A stretch of 64,000 bases of DNA from Deltaproteobacteria bacterium (GTDB taxonomy: Bacteria; Myxococcota_A; Polyangia; Haliangiales; JADYYK01): NCBI GenBank assembly GCA_020853705.1, contig JADYYK010000281.1, positions 1 to 64,000 on the forward strand, in the 5' to 3' direction. The translations under genes were made by a program, and so were the position numbers. Below the pieces are notes generated by a model, which did not search any database, was not told the DNA's origin, and worked only from the letters and a program-made list of their open reading frames with translations. This document shows, piece by piece, positions 21,249 through 30,009 of the stretch; position 1 is the first letter of the stretch; every line of letters begins with the position of its first letter.

Positions 21249-23258
21249 TCAGTCGGCCTTGGCCGCCTTCTTGTTCTTGCGCGCGTGGTCATAGACCGCC
21301 TTGCCGAAGGGATCATTGCGGCAGTCGAAGTGCATGAAGTCGCCGTTCTCGTTGCCCGACATCTCGACGCCGCCCCAGGCCAGGCCCGCCGCATCACGCA
21401 GCGCCAGCAGCAGCTCCTCGGAGATGTTGGTGATCGACTTGGCCTCGGTCTGCTTGCGACTCGGGTTGTGGAACACCTTGCTCCGCGCCTTGACCTTGCC
21501 GATCTCGGCCTTGACCTCGCTCGGCTTGTAGCCGGCCTTGAGCAGCGTGGCCTCGATGGTCTCGTCGTCCTTGTGCGCCAGCTCGAGATACTGCCGCGTC
21601 GCCTCAGAGGTGGCGTGGATCTTCGCGAACAGCTCCTCGGTCGACATCTCCTTGCTCCACGCCATCATGTTGGCGGCCGTGATCGGCTCGCCGCCATAGA
21701 CCTTGCAGGCGTGCTTGAAGAACTTCTCGTACCAGTCGTCGGCCTCGTCGCCGTCGTGCTTGGTCTTGCCGCGGAAGATGTACGGGTTCTGCGCCTTCTC
21801 GACGTCGATGGCGAGGCCCATGGTGTGCTGGTGCGACTCGCCCTTGGCGGCGTCGGTGTCATAGGCGCCGTTGCCGCTGCCGTCCCAGCCGATGGTCTTG
21901 CGGATGGTCGCCACGTCCATGCCGGGGTGGCGCTCCTTCAGGAAGGCGTCGGCGGCGCGCACGCGGGCGGCCAGGTGGGGATGGCCGGGGCCCAGGGTCT
22001 TGCCGAGCAACGTGATGTCGACCCAGGTCGCCTTCCACGCCGCGTGGCTGGCGTAGCCCATGTCCTGCGCGGTGCGATCCGCCGGGGTGTTGGCGCCGGC
22101 CTTGGGCGCCTGGTGCTGCTTGCCCAGGATGTCGCCCTCCATGTAGGGCTCGCCCTCGTGCAGCCCCTGCAGGAAGGACTCCTTGAGGATGGCGGCGGCG
22201 CTCAGCTTGGGATCGCCCGCGGCGCCGCGCACGGCGCGCAGCGTCTCGGTGTTGAACACCCCGGTTGCGTTCTTGACCTGCAGCTTGGCCTGCATGCCGA
22301 GCACCCACTTGGGATCCAGCCGCTTGACGCTGGCGCGGATGCCGTTCAGGACCCCGGCCTCCTCGGGCGTGGTGTCGATCGACTTGACGTCGACGTGCTC
22401 GGTGGTCGGCTGCGCGGCCTGCTTGGGCTCGGGCGTCGGCTCGGGGGTTGGCTGCTTGTCGACCGCGGGGCCCGCCTGCGCTGGCCCGCCGCCGGTGGTG
22501 TCCGGTGCCGGACCTGCCGGTGCGGTGGCCACCGAGGGCGCGGGGGCCGGCGGCGGCGCCTCGTGCTTGGGTGGCGCGGTGGGCGCCGGCTCGACCTCGG
22601 GCGGCGCGGACGAGCGCGGCGGCGGCTTGGTCGCAGGCGTCGGCGCCGCCTCGGGCAGCGCCGGAGCCGGCGGCTGCGGCGGCGTGTGCGCCACCGCGGT
22701 CTCGGGTGACGGACGCGACTCCACCAGGGCAGGGCGCACCTGCTGGTTGCGCACGCGCAGCCACTCCTGCGCCTCGGGCGAGCCGGCCTTCAGCTTGATG
22801 CCGCGCTGCGCGGGGTAGCGCCGCCAGTACACCTCGTTGGTGAGCTGGTTCTCGTCGCTCATGCCGCCCGCGATCAGCTCGCGCGCGGCGCCGCCCTCGT
22901 CGACCTCGACCTGCATCATGGCGGGCGCCACGACCTCGGCGCCCGGCGGCGGCGCCGGCGGGGCATCGACGATCTCCGCGGCCTGCTCCGGCTGGCGGGT
23001 GCGCTCGGCGAAGATCTGGCTGACGAAGGCGTTGCCGAGGTGCTGGTGCACGTGCACGACCATCGCGGACTGCTCCGCGGGGTACTGCAGCAGGAGCTGG
23101 TTGACCTGCTGCGGGGTCGGTCGTCCCAGCGCCAGCAGCTGCCGCATGCCGGGCCCGGCCTGCGGCTGCGGCGCCTTCTCGGGCGCGGCCGGCTCGGTGG
23201 TCTCGTGCTGGGCATGCTCGGCGCGTGGCTGTGGCTGGAACCCCATGATGGTCATCAT
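21249..23258 (-). CDS. Large protein with C-terminal M15-like (VanY/DD-carboxypeptidase-fold) domain
   Basis: 669 residues from the ATG at 23258 (ATGs at 23255 and 23246 are alternatives; no strong ribosome site picks one). No signal peptide. The N-terminal part has RQLLALGRPTPQQVNQLLL and MVVHVHQHLGNAFVSQIFAE, a pattern that recurs in myxobacterial proteins related to eCIS/DUF4157 cargo. Then about 110 residues of Pro/Ala/Thr-rich linker. The C-terminal 300 residues contain ESHQHTMGLAIDVE and GDFMHFDCR, matching the zinc-ligand His, Asp and His of peptidase M15. Probable peptidoglycan hydrolase exported without a Sec signal, perhaps as injection-system or predation cargo (inference). Confidence 0.75.
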   Translation of the reverse strand: MMTIMGFQPQPRAEHAQHETTEPAAPEKAPQPQAGPGMRQLLALGRPTPQQVNQLLLQYPAEQSAMVVHVHQHLGNAFVSQIFAERTRQPEQAAEIVDAPPAPPPGAEVVAPAMMQVEVDEGGAARELIAGGMSDENQLTNEVYWRRYPAQRGIKLKAGSPEAQEWLRVRNQQVRPALVESRPSPETAVAHTPPQPPAPALPEAAPTPATKPPPRSSAPPEVEPAPTAPPKHEAPPPAPAPSVATAPAGPAPDTTGGGPAQAGPAVDKQPTPEPTPEPKQAAQPTTEHVDVKSIDTTPEEAGVLNGIRASVKRLDPKWVLGMQAKLQVKNATGVFNTETLRAVRGAAGDPKLSAAAILKESFLQGLHEGEPYMEGDILGKQHQAPKAGANTPADRTAQDMGYASHAAWKATWVDITLLGKTLGPGHPHLAARVRAADAFLKERHPGMDVATIRKTIGWDGSGNGAYDTDAAKGESHQHTMGLAIDVEKAQNPYIFRGKTKHDGDEADDWYEKFFKHACKVYGGEPITAANMMAWSKEMSTEELFAKIHATSEATRQYLELAHKDDETIEATLLKAGYKPSEVKAEIGKVKARSKVFHNPSRKQTEAKSITNISEELLLALRDAAGLAWGGVEMSGNENGDFMHFDCRNDPFGKAVYDHARKNKKAAKAD

Positions 23259-23357
23259 ACGCCGCCGGCCGCCGGGAGGATCCCCGCCCGGGCAAATGGC
23301 GTACCAGGTTTGCCAACTGGCGCCAGTGTAGGTCCCGACCCGTCGTATCGAGTCGCC

Positions 23358-24659
23358 ATGCGCAAGCTTGCCCTGACCGTGGTGTTGCTGACCGTCGCCG
23401 GGTGTGGTGCCGCCTCCGAGGGCGCTCCCGACGCCGCGGCTCCTGCCCAGGACGCCACCTCTGCAGAGCCCGACAGCCGCGGTCCCGACCGTCCCGACCA
23501 GGTGCCGGACGCCGCGGTGGATCCCCGCTTCGTCGATGGCCGGTTCAGCGGTCCGGGCTGGTGGCTGCGCACGCTGGCCATCCGTGACGGCAACCTGGGC
23601 TGGAGCGCGCTGACCATCGATAGCGACGGCCACATCCAGGTCGCCGGCGGCGGCGCCACCATCGCCGACGCCCAGGCCGGCTTCGAGATCTACGATCCCA
23701 TCGTGCAGGGCTACGACCTGGATGGCGTCCCGCTGCGTCGCCTGGGTTCGATCGACGTGCCCGGCGCCACCTGGGTCGGCGGCATGGCCGCGGGCGCCGA
23801 GGGCAAGCTGTGCCTCGCCGGCGGCCACATCGAGGCTGGCCTCCACCCGTCGGGCAACGCCGATCCGTGGGCGCGCTGCTACGACCGCGCCGGCAGCGTC
23901 ACCTCGGAGTGGGTGCGCCCGGCGCAGTACGGCGACTACGCCTCGGGGATCGCCATCGACGCCACCGGCGTGGTCGCGGTGGCCGGCCACTCGCGCACCC
24001 CCGATCCCTACACCCAGGGCTTCGTGGCCAGCGGGCTGGATGGCGGGCAGCTGGGCTGGATCGACGACTTCGATGACGGCGCGCGCGGCGACGATCTGGC
24101 GTTCTCGATCGTGGCCGGCGCGCACGGCGGCTTCTTTGTGGCCGGCTCGTCCGACACCTCGCAGAACCCCGGCACGATCTGGCTGCGCCACTACGGCGTC
24201 GACGGCCGCCTGGACCTGACCCGCACGCTGGACCGGCGCTCCGGCGAGGAGCTGGTGGCGACGCCCGACGGAGGCTTCCTGACCTATCTGTTCAGCGCCG
24301 ACGTCATCGCGCACGACGCCAGCGCCGTCGAGCGCTGGCGCTACCGCTTGCCCACGCTGCCCGGGCGGGTGTTCTCCGCCAGCGCGGTCGCCGCCGCGCC
24401 CGACGGCGCCGTCCACGTGCTGCTGGTCGACACCGGCGACAGCAGCAGCCCCGGCTTCCCCATCCTGGTCGAGCTCGACAGCGCCGGCCACGAGCGGCGT
24501 CGCCGCAACCTCGACATGCTGCCCTGGTCCGACTTCTGGGGCGCCGGCGTGATGCGCGTCGATCCGGCCGGTGGCCTGGTGCTGGCGGGTGGCCATGGCC
24601 ATCCCTGGGGCGAGGGCATGGTGCTCCGCCTCTTGCCCGCCGCCCGCGGAAACCCCTGA
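23358..24659 (+). CDS. Beta-propeller-like secreted lipoprotein
   Basis: 433 residues from the ATG at 23358. Lipoprotein signal (VLLTVAGC) and an Asp/Ala/Pro linker. The mature part consists of repeated blades such as ALTIDSDGHIQVAGGG, GIAIDATGVVAVAGHS, SIVAGAHGGFFVAGSS and MRVDPAGGLVLAGGHG, the pattern of delta-60/SBBP-like repeats that form propellers on secreted myxobacterial proteins. No catalytic signature is visible. It is divergent from the M15-like gene, with 99 bases between the starts. Confidence 0.78.
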   Translation: MRKLALTVVLLTVAGCGAASEGAPDAAAPAQDATSAEPDSRGPDRPDQVPDAAVDPRFVDGRFSGPGWWLRTLAIRDGNLGWSALTIDSDGHIQVAGGGATIADAQAGFEIYDPIVQGYDLDGVPLRRLGSIDVPGATWVGGMAAGAEGKLCLAGGHIEAGLHPSGNADPWARCYDRAGSVTSEWVRPAQYGDYASGIAIDATGVVAVAGHSRTPDPYTQGFVASGLDGGQLGWIDDFDDGARGDDLAFSIVAGAHGGFFVAGSSDTSQNPGTIWLRHYGVDGRLDLTRTLDRRSGEELVATPDGGFLTYLFSADVIAHDASAVERWRYRLPTLPGRVFSASAVAAAPDGAVHVLLVDTGDSSSPGFPILVELDSAGHERRRRNLDMLPWSDFWGAGVMRVDPAGGLVLAGGHGHPWGEGMVLRLLPAARGNP

Positions 24660-24705
24660 GCCTGAGAGTGACCCGCGGCCCGGCCCGCGTGGTACTGATG
24701 GGCTG

Positions 24706-25026
24706 ATGCCGGCCCAGCCCGCGTTCGAGTGCACCCGCTGCGGCGTGTGCTGTGTCGCGCCCGACATCGCCGCGCTCGACAAGCCGCTGGGGCAGCGCTG
24801 CGTGCACCTCGGCGCCGACAACCTGTGCGCGGTCTATGACGATCGCCCCGCGGTGTGTCGCGGCTACCGGCCCGACGAGCTGTGCGCCCGCGTCGCCGCG
24901 CCCACGCTGGACCAGCGCGTGGCGCTGTACCTGGCCGAGTTCGGCCTGCTCGACGAGGCCGCCCGCGTGGCCCGGGGCGCGCCCGGGTCGATGGCCGCCG
25001 CGCGCCGGCTACCTGTGGTCAGATAG
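24706..25026 (+). CDS. YkgJ-family cysteine cluster protein
   Basis: 106 residues. Cysteine pattern CTRCGVCC at the N terminus, then RCVHLGADNLCAVYDDRPAVCRGY; this CxxCxxCC...CxxY..RPxxCR layout is the Fe-S or zinc-binding cluster of the UPF0153/YkgJ family. A role in metal binding is assumed for the family but no reaction is known. The next gene, an SDR dehydrogenase, starts 21 bases downstream on the same strand. A longer family member is at 62707. Confidence 0.82.
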   Translation: MPAQPAFECTRCGVCCVAPDIAALDKPLGQRCVHLGADNLCAVYDDRPAVCRGYRPDELCARVAAPTLDQRVALYLAEFGLLDEAARVARGAPGSMAAARRLPVVR

Positions 25027-25046
25027 GACATCGAGGGAGGTCGGAC

Positions 25047-25907
25047 ATGGCGACTGGGGAGCTGGCTGGCAAGACCGCACTGGTGACGGGCGCCTCGAGC
25101 GGGATCGGCCGCGCCTTCGCCCAGCTGCTGGCCGCGCGCGGCGCCAACCTGGTGGTCGTCGCGCGCCGCCAGGCCGAGCTCGACAGGCTGGCCGCCGAGG
25201 TCACGGCAAAACATCAAGTAAAGGTTGAAGTCATCGCGCTCGACCTGTCGAATCCGGCCGCGCCCGCGGAGCTCCACGCGCGCACCGAGGGCGCCGGCAC
25301 CGCCATCGACATCCTGATCAACAACGCCGGATTCGGCACCCACCAGTACTTCCTCGAGCAGCCCTGGGACAAGGTGCGCGAGCAGCTGCAGCTCAACATG
25401 ATCTCGCTGACCGAGCTCAGCCACCGCTTCGGCGCCGCCATGGCCCAGCGCGGCCGCGGCCACCTGCTCAACGTGGCCTCGATCGGTGCCTACACGCCAT
25501 GCCCGACCTACGCCACCTACTCGGCCGGCAAGGCCTACGTGCGCGACTTCACCGAGGCCCTGGCGCACGAGCTGGCCCCGCGCGGCGTGCGCGTGTGCTG
25601 CCTGTGCCCGGGCGGCACCGAGAGCGAGTTCCACCAGGTCGCGGGCCAGACGGTGCCCGGCTGGATGCGCGCGGTGGCCTTCATGAGCGCCGACAAGTGC
25701 GCCCGCATCGGCCTGCGCGCGCTGTTCGGGTGGCGCCGCAACGTGGTCAGCGGCATCTCCAACAAGATCGGGATGTGGTTCCTGCGCTTCATCCCGCGCC
25801 GCATGATCGTCTGGATCGGCGCCCGCTCGATGGGCCAGCCCCGCCTCGCCGCTCCGGCCGCCCCGGCCGCCCCGGCCGCCCCGGCGGCCAAGGCCGACGG
25901 CGCCTGA
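25047..25907 (+). CDS. Short-chain dehydrogenase/reductase
   Basis: 286 residues from the ATG at 25047, preceded by GGGAGG. Classical SDR features: TGASSGIG cofactor motif (residues about 15-22), NNAGF, catalytic Ser in NVASIGAYTP, catalytic Tyr-Lys in YSAGKAYV and a following PGG-TESEF loop. The basic ARRQ after strand beta-2 suggests NADP(H) over NAD(H). The C-terminal part (IGMWFLRFIPRRMIVWIG) is hydrophobic and may attach to membranes, as in acyl-lipid or sterol reductases. The protein ends in an Ala-Ala-Pro repeat encoded by CGGCCGCCC-type 9-mers. Substrate not determined. Confidence 0.9.
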   Translation: MATGELAGKTALVTGASSGIGRAFAQLLAARGANLVVVARRQAELDRLAAEVTAKHQVKVEVIALDLSNPAAPAELHARTEGAGTAIDILINNAGFGTHQYFLEQPWDKVREQLQLNMISLTELSHRFGAAMAQRGRGHLLNVASIGAYTPCPTYATYSAGKAYVRDFTEALAHELAPRGVRVCCLCPGGTESEFHQVAGQTVPGWMRAVAFMSADKCARIGLRALFGWRRNVVSGISNKIGMWFLRFIPRRMIVWIGARSMGQPRLAAPAAPAAPAAPAAKADGA

Positions 25908-25929
25908 CGCGCGGGCGAGAGCTCTGCGG

Positions 25930-26523
25930 TCAGTGTCCCGCGTGCGCGCCCGCGGTGGCGTGGACGTGCTCGGCGAAGTGCAGCAGGCTGACGTAGGCCT
26001 CCACGAAGGCGCGGCCGGCGGCGACGTCGGCGGCGGCGTAGCGGCGGGTCGCGGTGATCCGCGCGAAGCGCTGCTCGAGGCCATGCTTGACCGCATGCAG
26101 CAGCAGCTTCTCGAGCTGCTTGGGTGACGCGGTCGCGATGGCCCGGTCGGCCGCCGGGATGGCCGGACCGAGGTCGCGCCCGGCCGGCTGCAGCCCGGTG
26201 TAGGGCTCGCCCTCGCCGGCGCGGTGCAGGCGCACCAGGGTCTCCAGGAACCAGCGCTCGGCCAGCTCCTGCGCCGACCCGCCCAGCTTGCGCACCTCGA
26301 GGCTGCGTGTGAAGGCGGCCGCCAGCTCGGCCTCGCTGTCGGCCTTGACCCAGATCCGCGCCAGGTCGAGGTTGCCGGCCTCCAGCGCGCGCTTGCCTGC
26401 GCTGGCGACCGGGCCGTCGACGCCGTCGCAGTGGGCCTCGGCGCGGCGCATGGGCAGCGCTGCGGCGAGCAGCAGTGACGAGATGATGATGATGGGCAGG
26501 CGGCGCACGCTGGGTCGGGTCAT
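25930..26523 (-). CDS. DUF6448-family secreted protein, probable NorR target
   Basis: 197 residues. Sec signal peptide (residues 1-30, ending AEA), then the family signature HCDGVDGPV, ARIWVKADSEAELAAAF, TLVRLHRAGEGEPYTGL and PAGRDLGPAIPAAD. The C terminus is His-rich (HFAEHVHATAGAHAGH), suggesting metal binding. The biochemical role of the family is unknown. It is divergent from norR and three NorR-type boxes lie 62-114 bases upstream; a -24/-12-like element (26536-26551) sits just before the start codon, making the mRNA nearly leaderless if used. Confidence 0.85.
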   Translation of the reverse strand: MTRPSVRRLPIIIISSLLLAAALPMRRAEAHCDGVDGPVASAGKRALEAGNLDLARIWVKADSEAELAAAFTRSLEVRKLGGSAQELAERWFLETLVRLHRAGEGEPYTGLQPAGRDLGPAIPAADRAIATASPKQLEKLLLHAVKHGLEQRFARITATRRYAAADVAAGRAFVEAYVSLLHFAEHVHATAGAHAGH

Positions 26524-26535
26524 ACCCCCTGGATT

Positions 26536-26551
26536 AGCAAGTCCCGGGCCG
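26536..26551 (-). promoter_or_regulatory. Possible sigma-54 -24/-12 promoter for the DUF6448 gene
   Basis: On the minus strand the sequence CGGCCCGGGACTTGCT matches the -24/-12 consensus (TGGCAC-N5-TTGCW) with the invariant GG and GC in correct 12-base phase and a perfect TTGC. T and A of the -24 element are replaced by C. The expected start would lie only 2-3 bases before the ATG at 26523, which is unusual and lowers confidence. Confidence 0.4.
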
Positions 26552-26560
26552 CCTGCGTGG

Positions 26561-26578
26561 CCCTGGCTCGAGCCAGGG
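26561..26578. repeat. 18-bp perfect palindrome in the norR upstream spacer
   Basis: CCCTGGCTCGAGCCAGGG is its own reverse complement and is centred on CTCGAG. It lies between the NorR boxes and the minus-strand -24/-12-like element. It could be an additional operator or a hairpin. Confidence 0.6.
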
Positions 26579-26584
26579 CTTGTT

Positions 26585-26637
26585 GTCCGAATGACATGGA
26601 TCCGGTGGTCAATCCGACACGCATGTGTCATATTGAC
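26585..26637. promoter_or_regulatory. Three NorR-type enhancer boxes (GTCA-N3-TGAC)
   Basis: Box 1 at 26585-26595 is GTCCGAATGAC (one mismatch), box 2 at 26608-26618 is GTCAATCCGAC (one mismatch) and box 3 at 26627-26637 is GTCATATTGAC (perfect). The centre spacings are 23 and 19 bases. E. coli NorR binds three sites of consensus GTCA-N3-TGAC upstream of norVW. Here the boxes sit between norR and the divergent DUF6448 gene. Box 3 ends 3 bases before the norR ATG, which would suit autorepression. Confidence 0.78.
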
Positions 26638-26640
26638 AGC

Positions 26641-28194
<1,554 letters not shown>

Positions 28195-28223
28195 CCGGGG
28201 GTTCGCGGCCGCCCGCGGGGGGC

Positions 28224-28240
28224 TGGCACCGAAGCTGCAA
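28224..28240 (+). promoter_or_regulatory. Sigma-54 -24/-12 promoter of the NO-module operon
   Basis: TGGCACCGAAGCTGCAA matches YTGGCACGRNNNTTGCW closely: a perfect TGGCAC at -24 (28224-28229) and CTGCAA at -12, with GG and GC in the required 12-base phase. It lies 53 bases before the cupin ATG and 30 bases after the norR stop. No NorR box is visible within the 30 bases upstream, so the enhancer may be the cluster at 26585-26637 or a site inside norR. Confidence 0.75.
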
Positions 28241-28292
28241 TGACGAGCTGTAGCGGGCGCGAAACGGCGCCGCCAGTGAGGAGGCAGCCGCC

Positions 28293-28658
28293 ATGTGTCC
28301 AGCCAGCGCAGTCGAACCCCGCGTGCCGGTCGTGCTCGACTTCGAGGCCATCGCGCGCGAGTTGCAGGGTGACGCCCAGTGGACCCACAACGGCCACAGC
28401 GCGCGCACCCTGGCCAAGGACGGCGACCTGCGCGTGGTCTTCGTCGCCATGCGCGCGGGTGGCCACATCCACGAACACCAGACCGCGGCGCGCTTCACCA
28501 TCCAGGCGCTGTCGGGCCACATCCGCGTGCGCATCAACGGCGAGCTGACCGAGCTCACGCCCGGCAAGCTGCTGGTCGTCGATCGCCTGCTGCCCCACGA
28601 CGTCGAGGCGGTGCAGGACAGCAGCTTCCTGCTGTCCCTGTTCTGGCCCCGGCACTAG
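28293..28658 (+). CDS. Cupin-domain protein of the NO module
   Basis: 121 residues, preceded by GAGGAGGCAGCCGCC. Cupin motif 1 is RAGGHIHEHQTAARFTIQALSG (His-x-His followed by Glu-equivalent residues) and motif 2 is LLVVDRLLPHDVEAVQDSSFLL, so one metal-binding beta-barrel. Such single cupins often sit beside DUF2249 and hemerythrin-like proteins in nitrosative-stress operons. It is the first gene after the sigma-54 promoter. Metal and reaction are unknown. Confidence 0.82.
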   Translation: MCPASAVEPRVPVVLDFEAIARELQGDAQWTHNGHSARTLAKDGDLRVVFVAMRAGGHIHEHQTAARFTIQALSGHIRVRINGELTELTPGKLLVVDRLLPHDVEAVQDSSFLLSLFWPRH

Positions 28659-28679
28659 CCCCTGACCAGGAGAACACGA

Positions 28680-28961
28680 ATGTCCGAGACCAGCCCCAGC
28701 AGCCCCAGCAGCCCCGCAGCCCGCGCCGACGTCGGCGACAGCCTCGATGTGCGCCCGCTCCCGGGTCGGGTCAAGCACAGCACCATCTTCGGCAAGTACC
28801 ACGCGCTCGGCGCCGGTCAGTCGTTCACGCTGCACAACGACCACGACCCCAGGCCGCTGTACTACCAGTTCGCCGCCGAGCACGCCGGCCAGTTCGAGTG
28901 GGAGTACCTGGAGAGCGGCCCCGCGCTGTGGCGGGTGCGCATCGGCAAGCCGCCCGCGTAG
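28680..28961 (+). CDS. DUF2249 protein (single domain)
   Basis: 93 residues with an AGGAG ribosome site. After a Ser/Pro-rich N terminus, the domain LDVRPLPGRVKHSTIFGKYHALGAGQSF ... HNDHDPRPLYYQFAAEH...FEWEYLESGP is a standard DUF2249 fold (small alpha/beta, TusA-like topology). DUF2249 proteins are widely associated with NO, denitrification and hemerythrin genes, and their biochemical activity is not established. Second gene of the operon, 21 bases after the cupin. Confidence 0.88.
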   Translation: MSETSPSSPSSPAARADVGDSLDVRPLPGRVKHSTIFGKYHALGAGQSFTLHNDHDPRPLYYQFAAEHAGQFEWEYLESGPALWRVRIGKPPA

Positions 28962-28993
28962 GCCGCGTGCCCAGGTGATGCCCAGGTGATGAC

Positions 28994-29392
28994 ATGACCG
29001 GCCGCCGCGCCATCGCGCTCATGACCCTCGCCGGCACGCTGCTGTTCCTGGGCGCCGGCGCGGTCAACTTCGCCGCCCAGGCGCGGCGGCGCGGCGGGCC
29101 CACCTCGGTGCCGGGCTGGCTCGCGGGCGCGGTGCGGCCGCCTGGTGCGCTGCCCAGCGGCCGCGGCGCCGCGCTGTTCCAGCGCTACGCCTGTCGCTCC
29201 TGCCACACCCTCGACGGCGCGGGCGCCCACGTCGGCCCGGTCCTCAACGGCGTGCGCACGCGCAAGACGCGCGACGAGATCATCCGCTGGCTCGACGACC
29301 CGGCCCGCATCAAGCCGGGCACCAAGATGCCGCGCTACCACCTGACCCCGGTCGAGGAGCAGATCCTGGCCGACTTCCTCTTGACCCGATAG
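28994..29392 (+). CDS. Membrane-anchored mono-heme c-type cytochrome (NorC-like)
   Basis: 132 residues. One N-terminal transmembrane helix (residues about 6-28), then a periplasmic cytochrome c domain: heme attachment CRSCH (Cys67, Cys70, His71) and the axial Met112 in PGTKMPRYHL. The single N-terminal anchor plus class-I cytochrome layout resembles NorC, the electron-donating subunit of cytochrome-type NO reductase. It lies between two DUF2249 genes and just upstream of an oxidase-like membrane protein, which would be its natural electron acceptor. Confidence 0.85.
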   Translation: MTGRRAIALMTLAGTLLFLGAGAVNFAAQARRRGGPTSVPGWLAGAVRPPGALPSGRGAALFQRYACRSCHTLDGAGAHVGPVLNGVRTRKTRDEIIRWLDDPARIKPGTKMPRYHLTPVEEQILADFLLTR

Positions 29393-29400
29393 GAGCCGCC

Positions 29401-30006
29401 ATGTCCGCACCGTCATCGTCCCCGCCGTCGTCCCCGCCGTCGTCCCCGCCGTCGTCCCCGCCATCGTCAGCGCTGCCGGCTGTCGTCGCCGCCGCCGGCA
29501 GCTATCGCGAGCGCCAGCTCGATGTGCGCCCGGTGCTGGCCAAGGGCGGTGATCCCTTCGACCTCATCATGACGACGGTCGGCGAGCTGGCCCCCGGCGA
29601 GGCCCTGCACCTGCTGGTCGGCTTCGAGCCCACGCCGCTCTATGTCGTCATGCGCACCGCCGGTCGCCTGGCCCACACCGAGGAGCGCGCCGGGGTATTC
29701 CACGTGTGGTTCTATCACGACGCCACCGCAACGCCGGTGCCGCCCCAGGGCGCCGCGCGGACCGCGTTGTTGCCGCCGGTCGACCTCGACGTGCGCGGCC
29801 TGGAGCCGCCCGCGCCCATGGTGACCATCCTGGAGAAGCTCGCCGAGCTGGGCGCCGGTGCCCAGCTCCGGGTCAGGCACCACCGCGAGCCGGTGCTGCT
29901 GTACGACAAGCTCAAGCTGCGTGGCTATGCGGCGCGCTGCGAGCGTCGGGGCGAGGGCGACTACCTGGTCCACATCGCGCCCGCCTGGGCGTTCGACGCC
30001 ACCTGA
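29401..30006 (+). CDS. Tandem DUF2249 protein
   Basis: 201 residues, 8 bases after the cytochrome stop. After a Ser-Ser-Pro-Pro repeat (encoded by four 12-base units) it carries two DUF2249 domains: residues about 37-105 (RQLDVRPVLAKGGDPFDLIMTTVGELAPGEALHLL...FEPTPLYVVM) and about 120-198 (VDLDVRGLEPPAPMVTILEKLAELGAGAQLRVRHHREPVLLYDKL). The second domain has the typical P-L-LYxxL ending. The duplication suggests a dimer-like arrangement in one chain. The function is unknown and the NO context is shared with the single-domain protein. Confidence 0.87.
   Translation: MSAPSSSPPSSPPSSPPSSPPSSALPAVVAAAGSYRERQLDVRPVLAKGGDPFDLIMTTVGELAPGEALHLLVGFEPTPLYVVMRTAGRLAHTEERAGVFHVWFYHDATATPVPPQGAARTALLPPVDLDVRGLEPPAPMVTILEKLAELGAGAQLRVRHHREPVLLYDKLKLRGYAARCERRGEGDYLVHIAPAWAFDAT
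29416..29463. repeat. 12-bp tandem repeat (four units of TCGTCCCCGCCG)
   Basis: Four consecutive units with one terminal substitution encode the Ser-Ser-Pro-Pro repeats at the N terminus of the tandem DUF2249 protein. It stays in frame in any copy number. Confidence 0.9.
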
Positions 30007-30009
30007 GCC

